NCBI GenBank assembly: GCA_963771845.1
Contig: CAVYVC010000024.1
Location: 434,001 to 498,000 of the forward strand
Origin: VAZQ01 sp963771845
GTDB taxonomy: Bacteria > Pseudomonadota > Alphaproteobacteria > Rhizobiales > Xanthobacteraceae
Direction of reading: 5' to 3'
Length of the DNA: 64,000 nucleotides
The notes below the pieces were generated by a model, which had not been told where the DNA came from, made no database searches, and worked only from the letters and a program-made list of their open reading frames with translations. The position numbers were made by a program, and so were the translations under genes. Numbering within the stretch: position 1 is the first letter of the stretch; each line of letters opens with the position of its first letter. Below are positions 58,102 to 64,000 of the stretch, piece after piece.

Positions 58102-59553
58102 ATGAACGCAGTCGCCAAAATGAAAGTAAGCTGGCCGCTGCATGCCCGCTTCGCGGGCCCGATTGTCATGATCGGCTTCGGCTCAATTGGAAAGGGTACC
58201 TTGCCGCTGATCGAGCGTCACATCAGCTTTGACCGTTCCAAGTTCGTCGTCATCGCGCCGGACGACCGCGACTGCCATCTCCTGGATGAGCGTCAGATCC
58301 GGTTCATCCGCGCTGCGCTCACGCGCGAAAACTATCGCGACATTCTTATGCCGCTGCTCACGGTTGGCCCGGGCCGTGGGATGATTGTCAATCTGTCGGT
58401 CGATACCTCCTCGGTCGAGTTGATGGAATTCGCGAAAGACATCGGCGCCTTCTACCTCGACACCGTGGTCGAGCCCTGGCCGGGCCTCTATACCGACCGA
58501 TCCCTGTCGGCCTCACAGCGCTCCAACTACGCCCTGCGCGAGGGTATCCTCGCGTTGCGCCGGCGGCGGCCGGGCGGTGTGACGGCCGTGAGCTGCTGCG
58601 GCGCCAATCCGGGGATGGTCTCCTGGATGGTCAAGCAGGCACTGCTCGACCTCGCAATTGACCTGGAGCTTGCAGTGGCCGAGCCGCAGTCCCGCGAGGA
58701 TTGGGCGCAACTCATGCGGCGCGTCGGCGTAAAGGGTATCCACATCGCTGAACGCGACACCCAGCGTGCGCGCCATCCCAAACCGCGCGGAAAATTCGTC
58801 AACACCTGGTCAGTCGAGGGCTTTGTCGCCGAAGGGCTGCAGCCCGCCGAGCTCGGCTGGGGCACGCACGAGAAAGCCCTGCCACCGGGCGGGCGGCGTC
58901 ATGATTTCGGCTGTGACAGCGCGATCTATCTGACACGCCCTGGCGCCGGGACGCGCGTGCGTTCCTGGACGCCCACCGCCCAGGCCCAACACGCCTGGAT
59001 GATCACGCATAACGAGTCGATCTCGATCGCGGACTATTTCACGCTGCGGGAACATGAAGAGGTGGTTTACCGCCCGACCTGCCACTACGCCTATCACCCG
59101 TGCGATGACGCCGTGTTATCGATGCACGAAATGGCGGGCGCGGAATGGAAACCGCAGAAAACCTGGCAGATCCTTTCGCAGGACGACATTGTCGATGGTG
59201 TCGATGAGCTCGGGGTGCTGCTCTATGGTCACCCCAGGAATGCGTATTGGTACGGATCGCGGCTGTCGATCGAGGAGACCCGCATGCTCGCGCCTTATCA
59301 GAACGCGACCGGGCTGCAGGTGACCTCGGCGGCGCTCGCGGGCATCGTGTGGATGCTGGAAAACCCCGATTGCGGGATCGTGGAGGCCGATGAAATGGAC
59401 TTCCGGCGCGCTCTCGCGATCCAGCGACCCTATCTGGGATCTGTTGGAGGCTACTACACCGACTGGACGCCGCTCGAGGGACGCGGCCAGTTATTTCCGG
59501 AAAGCCTGGATCACGGCGATGCATGGCAGTTCAGCAACGTGCTGGTCAGTTGA
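58102..59553 (+). CDS. hss: homospermidine synthase
   Basis: 483 residues. Makes sym-homospermidine from two putrescines (or putrescine plus spermidine) using NAD. Rossmann fingerprint GPIVMIGFGSIGKGTLPLIE, then DDRDCHLLDERQIRFIRAAL, PGRGMIVNLSVDTSSVELME, CCGANPGMVSWMVKQALLDL and PTCHYAYHPCDDAVLSMHEM, all characteristic of bacterial Hss. Together with the decarboxylase it forms the complete route from ornithine to homospermidine, the main triamine of many Hyphomicrobiales. Confidence 0.96.
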   Translation: MNAVAKMKVSWPLHARFAGPIVMIGFGSIGKGTLPLIERHISFDRSKFVVIAPDDRDCHLLDERQIRFIRAALTRENYRDILMPLLTVGPGRGMIVNLSVDTSSVELMEFAKDIGAFYLDTVVEPWPGLYTDRSLSASQRSNYALREGILALRRRRPGGVTAVSCCGANPGMVSWMVKQALLDLAIDLELAVAEPQSREDWAQLMRRVGVKGIHIAERDTQRARHPKPRGKFVNTWSVEGFVAEGLQPAELGWGTHEKALPPGGRRHDFGCDSAIYLTRPGAGTRVRSWTPTAQAQHAWMITHNESISIADYFTLREHEEVVYRPTCHYAYHPCDDAVLSMHEMAGAEWKPQKTWQILSQDDIVDGVDELGVLLYGHPRNAYWYGSRLSIEETRMLAPYQNATGLQVTSAALAGIVWMLENPDCGIVEADEMDFRRALAIQRPYLGSVGGYYTDWTPLEGRGQLFPESLDHGDAWQFSNVLVS

Positions 59554-59578
59554 GCGTCAGGGAAAACGCCGAGAGTAT

Positions 59579-60220
59579 TCAGTTGCCATTCCAAGCCTGC
59601 CCCCAACGGTCCTTGTAGACGACACTGGCCAGCGGGCCGCGTCGCACCGGCCCGAATTTCCCGAGCGGGTAACCGATGGGAATGATGGCATAGGAATGAA
59701 CGCCGGGCGGCAAGCCGAGAGCGGCCTCGGTTTCCTTCTCGTACAGAAGATGGCGCGTCGTGAGCGTGGCACCCAGCCCAAGAGCGCGCGCGGCGAGCAG
59801 CATGTTTTGCACGGCGGGATAGATACTCGCGCCGGACCACCGGTTCGTCGGCCGGGTGCCGTGTTCAATGCAGGCAACGATCCAGACCGGCGCCTCGTGG
59901 AAATGCGCGGTGAGATATTGCACGGCAGCGGCTTGGCGCCGGTAGCGTTGCGGATCCACGCCGGGCGGCGGCGCGCTCGACCGGTAATGCGGCCCCATCA
60001 CCTCGTCAAAGGCGCGCTGATACCAGACTTGCACCGCCTGCTTTATCGCGCGGTCCGTGACGACAAGGAACCGCCACTGTTGCGCGTTAGCGCCATTGGG
60101 CGCGCATTGCCCCGCCTCGAGGATGCGATCGATGAGCGCATCGGGTACGGGATCGGGCTTGAGCCGCCGCATTGCGCGGGTCGTACGCATGATTTCAAAA
60201 AGCTCAGTGCCTTCGACCAT
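59579..60220 (-). CDS. nitroreductase-family oxidoreductase
   Basis: 213 residues. FEIMRTTRAMRRLKPDPVPD (FMN-binding Arg-Ser/Thr motif region), ILEAGQCAPNGANAQQWRFL, then NMLLAARALGLGATLTTRHL and YAIIPIGYPLGKFGPVRRGP, the standard order of FMN-dependent nitroreductases. Uses NAD(P)H to reduce nitro or quinone compounds; the physiological substrate is unknown. Convergent with hss (stops 25 bases apart) and 36 bases after asnB on the same strand. Confidence 0.93.
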   Translation of the reverse strand: MVEGTELFEIMRTTRAMRRLKPDPVPDALIDRILEAGQCAPNGANAQQWRFLVVTDRAIKQAVQVWYQRAFDEVMGPHYRSSAPPPGVDPQRYRRQAAAVQYLTAHFHEAPVWIVACIEHGTRPTNRWSGASIYPAVQNMLLAARALGLGATLTTRHLLYEKETEAALGLPPGVHSYAIIPIGYPLGKFGPVRRGPLASVVYKDRWGQAWNGN

Positions 60221-60256
60221 GAAATACCTCTGGGATCGATCTCAGCGAAACCCGCT

Positions 60257-62179
60257 TTAGCCGGCACCCCGGCGCATGATGAACATGTCATGCAGGCCGT
60301 GCAGCGAAATGACAAAGATTAGAAGCGCGCGCATCGCGCTTCCCGCGCCGGAATGCACAGGCACAATCCTGGATGCCCGCTTTAGCCACACGAGCTTCTT
60401 CCACTCGAACACACCGACTGAATCGGTCACTTCCCTCGACAGCAGGTGGGGCGCCCATTCTGACCGAAGGATCTCGTCGAGGGCGGCGGGCGGAGCGAGA
60501 AAGAGCCTTTTTCTCTTTGCAAGGGTTTGCCGCGGCAGCCGCTGCGCGAATGCCCTTCTGATAAGGCCCTTCCCGGCCGCCTCCCCCATGAGGGCTTCAT
60601 CACCCAGCTTGCAGCCGAACGCAACCACCTCGCTGTCGAGGAAGGGAACGCGGCCTTCGATTGAATGCGCCATTTCCTCCCGGTCGGCGAGGAAACTCAG
60701 TATGTAGGCCGGCAGATCATATTTCAGGGCGAGCAGGCGATCGACATTGGTCGGTGTCATTGCCGGGCCGCCGGCGGCTCGAACTTCTTTTCCGATCAAT
60801 TCAAGTGCAGCCATCGGTGAAAAGCAGCATCGAATTTCCGGCTTGAGCAGCCGGCGAATGAGCCGCGCATAGAACAGGCTTCGCACGCCCAGATACGGCG
60901 CACACCCGAATATGGCCGTGAGGCGGGCTACATCCCTGGCACGCAGCAATGGCAGCAGGCCTGAAATCATTTGGCTGGAGCCAATCAGGCGCCACCAATT
61001 GAGGAAGCTTTGGTGATGCCGCCTCGTTACATCGGGCGCCAGTTCGTCCCCGGAAAAATAAGGATACCCGGCGAAAAGCTCATCCGCGCCTTCCCCTGTC
61101 ATAACGGCTTTGACGTGCCTTGCGGCAGCGCGCGACAACAGGAATTTGGCAGTGCCGTGCGAATTGATGACCGGAATCTCGCAATGCCAGATGGAGCGCA
61201 GGAAATTGTCTGCGAGTTCCTGATTGCGCACGTGGACGAGATGGTGCTCGACACCCAGGTGCGCGGCCACGCTTGCCGCTTCGGGACTCTCATCAAACTC
61301 CGTGCCTTCAAAACTGATTGTGAACGCCTTGATGGATTTCGCCCCGCTGCGCACCATGGAAGCAAGCACGGCGGACAAATCGATGCCGCCTGAAAGGTAA
61401 GCTCCGACGGGATAATCGCCGTGCAGCCGGATACGTACGGCCTCTTCGAAAATTGCCGTGAATTCCTGAGCAAGCTCGCCCAAATTGTTGGAGGAACTGC
61501 CAACGTTCATGACTGGCGACCAGTATGGCTGCTCGATGATCTTTTCAACCGTGACTTTCAAGCAGCAGCCGGGCTTCACCTCGCGAATATCGGAAAAACA
61601 GGTGCTGCCGGGCAGAGTGATCCCGAACAGCTTGGTTGCAATAGACGCGTTGTCCAATTTCCTTGCAACGCCAGGATCGGCAAAAATTGCTTTGATTTCG
61701 GAGCCGAATGAGATGCCGTTTGTCGTGTAATGGTAATAGAGCGGCTTGATGCCGAATCTGTCTCGAACCAGGAAGAGTGTTCGCTTCTCGCTGTCGTAGA
61801 GCGCGAACGCGAATTCGCCGCGCAACAATGAGAAGCTGCTCGGTCCCCGCAACTCATAGAGGTGTGGAATGATCTCAACGTCCGACCCAGGCGCGATGTT
61901 TCTTCCGGCTTGACGGACAAGCCCCGCGAGTTCCTGATAATTGTAGATCTCGCCGTTACAGACGACAAAAACCGAGCTTCGCGTATTGTGCACGGGCTGG
62001 ACGTTTGCTGCCTTGAAGAATGAGAGCTGCGCATAAGCCAACGCGACCGCGCCGTCTGAGTTGAACCAGCAAGCCTGCCCTTCGGGTCCGCGATGGGCAA
62101 TCGACTGGATCATGGCGGCAATGGGGCTTTGCTCGCGCGGCCGGCCGCTCCAGTCCCATTCGCCGGCAATGCCGCACAT
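60257..62179 (-). CDS. asnB: asparagine synthase (glutamine-hydrolysing) family protein
   Basis: 640 residues. N-terminal class II glutaminase with Cys at position 2 (MCGIAGEWDWSGRP), AMIQSIAHRGPEGQACWFNS, EIYNYQELAGLVRQAGRNIA, and the synthetase domain with ATP loop AYLSGGIDLSAVLASMVRSG, then MTGEGADELFAGYPYFSGDE and SIEGRVPFLDSEVVAFGCKL. Makes asparagine from aspartate, or an amide bond on another carboxyl in exopolysaccharide or lasso/other pathways. Odd point: the PP-loop reads SGGIDLS instead of the usual SGGxDSS, changing the first Ser (TCG to TTG would do it), which may weaken ATP binding. Whether it is the housekeeping enzyme is unclear. Confidence 0.92.
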   Translation of the reverse strand: MCGIAGEWDWSGRPREQSPIAAMIQSIAHRGPEGQACWFNSDGAVALAYAQLSFFKAANVQPVHNTRSSVFVVCNGEIYNYQELAGLVRQAGRNIAPGSDVEIIPHLYELRGPSSFSLLRGEFAFALYDSEKRTLFLVRDRFGIKPLYYHYTTNGISFGSEIKAIFADPGVARKLDNASIATKLFGITLPGSTCFSDIREVKPGCCLKVTVEKIIEQPYWSPVMNVGSSSNNLGELAQEFTAIFEEAVRIRLHGDYPVGAYLSGGIDLSAVLASMVRSGAKSIKAFTISFEGTEFDESPEAASVAAHLGVEHHLVHVRNQELADNFLRSIWHCEIPVINSHGTAKFLLSRAAARHVKAVMTGEGADELFAGYPYFSGDELAPDVTRRHHQSFLNWWRLIGSSQMISGLLPLLRARDVARLTAIFGCAPYLGVRSLFYARLIRRLLKPEIRCCFSPMAALELIGKEVRAAGGPAMTPTNVDRLLALKYDLPAYILSFLADREEMAHSIEGRVPFLDSEVVAFGCKLGDEALMGEAAGKGLIRRAFAQRLPRQTLAKRKRLFLAPPAALDEILRSEWAPHLLSREVTDSVGVFEWKKLVWLKRASRIVPVHSGAGSAMRALLIFVISLHGLHDMFIMRRGAG

Positions 62180-62317
62180 TTCTCAATCTCAGACTTAGGG
62201 ATTGCGGCTAATCACGAAGGCGCGCCGCTGCTTTGTCTCAACAGCACCGCGGGGCGGCCGCGGCTCGACCCCTTAAGATCAAGCAACAGGATCGCTGTGA
62301 GGTTTGCGCTCCTTGCG

Positions 62318-62968
62318 TCATCGCGACGGTGCCTTCGGCGCGCCGGGCACGGCTGCAGGCGCTTTCGGCGCGGAGTTTCCCGTCTGCTTGGATGCGCCAT
62401 CCCAATCGCAGGCTTCCGCCAAGCGGGCACGGATCGGCGAAAAGTTGCCGACGTTAAACAAGGCCTCGTGCGGCGCGTCATGGTGATCCCACATCCGAAA
62501 ATAAACCTTGCCTTGATCCCGCAGCGCCCGAATGAATTGGATCGGCGATGGAGAAAGCGCGAGATAACAGCTCGAATGTGAATTCCACGGACCCTCGACC
62601 GCCGGCTCCTGATCGATGCGGTAGACGACGCGTACGTCCGTTCCGCATTTGATAAATCCCCATTTGTTGACCGCGACCTCGGTCTTGCGATCCTTGCAGC
62701 GCATCAGCAGATAGGCCTTGCCATCGCTGGACCGAAGCGAGGCCGACACCAGCGGGCTATCATCGAGTGGGGATTTATCGTCGCGGATTTCCCAATCCCC
62801 CTCTTGCTGATTGCTCGTCTGGTTCGAGGCGGACGTATCGAGGGCGTCATAACATTTCAGCCGCTCGGCATCGTCCTTGATCTGATGGCAGCGCTGGAGG
62901 CCTTCCTGGGCCTGCGCGCCGGCGGCAAAAACAAAACCGGCGCATGCGAGAGTGAGTATGGCGCGCAT
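62318..62968 (-). CDS. VasI/TagO-like periplasmic protein
   Basis: 216 residues. Signal peptide ILTLACAGFVFAAGAQAQ, then LQRCHQIKDDAERLKCYDAL, the Cys-containing opening of VasI/TagO proteins, GDWEIRDDKSPLDDSPLVSA and LMRCKDRKTEVAVNKWGFIK, then a low-complexity Ala/Pro tail. TagO family members are accessory proteins of type VI secretion, but many genomes hold solitary copies; no other T6SS gene is here, so I assign only the fold. Confidence 0.7.
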   Translation of the reverse strand: MRAILTLACAGFVFAAGAQAQEGLQRCHQIKDDAERLKCYDALDTSASNQTSNQQEGDWEIRDDKSPLDDSPLVSASLRSSDGKAYLLMRCKDRKTEVAVNKWGFIKCGTDVRVVYRIDQEPAVEGPWNSHSSCYLALSPSPIQFIRALRDQGKVYFRMWDHHDAPHEALFNVGNFSPIRARLAEACDWDGASKQTGNSAPKAPAAVPGAPKAPSR

Positions 62969-63125
62969 AGTTGCCTATATATTGAATCTCAGATGCAAGC
63001 TCTAGGCCAAATTCCGTGCAAATACCAGGAGCGAGCCGATCACCGGCCTTGACCCGCGATGGTCAGACTGATTTTCTAGCTCATCCGCTCACGTTATTCC
63101 ATTACTCCAACAGCGTCGCTGCAGC

Positions 63126-63443
63126 ATGCAATCCATTCGGACAACGCTGATCTGGCTCGCCCTTGCTGCCGCAATCCAGGGCTCTCCCGGCTGGGCCGCC
63201 GATCCTCGGCACGGTGAAGAGCTTGCGCGCCGCTGGTGCGCGGGATGCCACGTGGTCGCAAGCGATCAGCGCGAGGCTTCCAGCGACGCGCCGCCATTTT
63301 TAACCATTGCGCGAAATCCCGGCTTCAACGCCGATCGCTTGGCTTTCTTTCTCCTCGATCCGCATCCCAAGATGCCGAATATGTCTTTGACGCGGATGGA
63401 GGCGGCCGACCTTGCGGCTTACATCGCTTCGCTGGCGAAATAA
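63126..63443 (+). CDS. monohaem cytochrome c family protein
   Basis: 105 residues. Signal peptide TLIWLALAAAIQGSPGWAAD, haem-attachment motif RRWCAGCHVV (CxxCH), and the axial methionine probably in PHPKMPNMSLTRMEAADLAA. A class I periplasmic electron carrier. It stands alone; its redox partner is unknown. Its start lies 157 bases from the divergent VasI-like gene. Confidence 0.9.
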   Translation: MQSIRTTLIWLALAAAIQGSPGWAADPRHGEELARRWCAGCHVVASDQREASSDAPPFLTIARNPGFNADRLAFFLLDPHPKMPNMSLTRMEAADLAAYIASLAK

Positions 63444-63499
63444 CGTATCGACATCCGTCAGTCCCTGAGATCGACGTCGAGCCCGCAATCCGACAGCCA

Positions 63500-63585
63500 G
63501 GGTCTGCCTTGTAATTAGCCGGTGTGATTACTGGATTTCCGGCTCCCTCGCTGCGCTCGGTCCCGGAAACGACGGCGTCTGTGAT
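63500..63585. repeat. half of a palindromic intergenic repeat
   Basis: TTACTGGATTTCCGGCTCCC followed by TCGCTGCGCTCGGTCCCGGA and AACGACG: the arms CCGG-CTC and TCCCGG pair loosely. Resembles the TTCCGGCTC...CCGGAATGACG repeats common in this group. Confidence 0.35.
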
Positions 63586-63789
63586 TCACCGGACGGCGAC
63601 TTGGCTCCGCGCGGCGGGGCGGCTTTCAAGCCGTGCGGCAGCGCTATCCTCCTCCTGGGTGTCTGCCTGATTACAATCGGCGCAGAAAAATACGAGCAGC
63701 GCCGGCCAGGCGGGCCCGAGCGCGGGAATGGTCCGCACGAGCTTCATCAGCCGGTTGCATTCTGGGCAGGTCGGGCAAACGTCGCGCAT
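63586..63789 (-). CDS. small zinc-ribbon protein (67 aa)
   Basis: MRDVCPTCPECNRLMKLVRT, then PAWPALLVFFCADCNQADTQ. CPTC/CPEC and CADC cysteine pairs suggest a zinc ribbon similar to short unnamed alphaproteobacterial proteins. No function known. The 211 bases from 63790 to the window end hold no further gene that I can support. Confidence 0.65.
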   Translation of the reverse strand: MRDVCPTCPECNRLMKLVRTIPALGPAWPALLVFFCADCNQADTQEEDSAAARLESRPAARSQVAVR

Positions 63790-64000
63790 GCCACCAATCT
63801 AGTCCCGCGCGCGGCCCCCGCAATTGCGGGAATCTACGGAGGGCACTGATTGTAGAACTCGCTTGCGTGTTGCCTGGATGCAACAAACGCCGGCTGGCTG
63901 GCCGAAGCTCGTGGCCAGTGCCCACGGCCTCCGTAATTGCCCTTATGGCGATGACCTTACGAAGAACATCTGAATTTTTCGGTCGTCGAACTCGACTTAT

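Overview
The window looks like a chromosomal segment of a GC-rich alphaproteobacterium of the order Hyphomicrobiales, most likely in the Bradyrhizobium/Nitrobacteraceae/Xanthobacteraceae neighbourhood. This is an inference from gene content, not a measured placement. Supporting signs are a fused transaldolase/glucose-6-phosphate isomerase, FixJ-type regulators, class III cyclases joined to TPR repeats, Bug/TctC-type solute-binding proteins, a homospermidine pathway, a probable hopanoid methylase and characteristic palindromic intergenic repeats. No rRNA, tRNA or CRISPR array was recognised.

1-31.3 kb is mostly core or housekeeping. A partial FAD-linked oxidase and an ECF sigma factor are followed by a phosphoribosyltransferase, a pterin dehydratase, a GH15 glucan hydrolase and two small membrane proteins. 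A tight sugar-phosphate operon (tkt, tal-pgi, zwf, pgl) comes next. A DUF559 endonuclease gene flanked by inverted palindromes lies beside it. An NfeD/slipin membrane pair, a dying VapBC locus, an EamA exporter, a GST and a decarboxylase/binding protein follow. The 19-28 kb stretch is a signalling block on the minus strand: ECF sigma factor + TIR-TPR membrane protein, two response regulators, a GAF histidine kinase with a frameshift, and an adenylate cyclase-TPR protein. An IS630 transposase and a probable hpnR gene follow.

31.3-48.6 kb is accessory DNA. A PHP-like protein and a Bug-family binding protein precede an IS graveyard: IS66, a truncated IS256, three copies of one 1285-bp IS3-family element and a second IS630. 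These insertions broke at least five genes: a SnoaL-like gene, a periplasmic binding-protein gene (hit twice), a TIR-domain gene, an Mrr restriction gene, and a second copy of the tctC/snoaL junction. Two interrupted genes can be joined back in frame by removing the IS and one copy of a 3-bp target duplication. TIR, XRE-type regulator and Mrr, all broken, read as a decayed defence cluster. A diverged copy of the tctC-snoaL junction sits on each side of the IS-rich stretch.

48.6-64 kb returns to ordinary chromosome: an AcpA-like phosphatase and a Tat-exported PhoD (phosphorus scavenging), small conserved hypotheticals, and a glutamate-synthase-like FMN protein with a frameshift. A polyamine operon (ornithine decarboxylase, GNAT, homospermidine synthase) is preceded by a long leader resembling the speF RNA. 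A nitroreductase, an asparagine synthetase, a VasI/TagO-like protein, a cytochrome c and a zinc-ribbon protein follow. Several single-base frameshifts in otherwise intact genes (kinase, glutamate synthase, XRE) may be real decay or sequencing error; the bases alone cannot decide.
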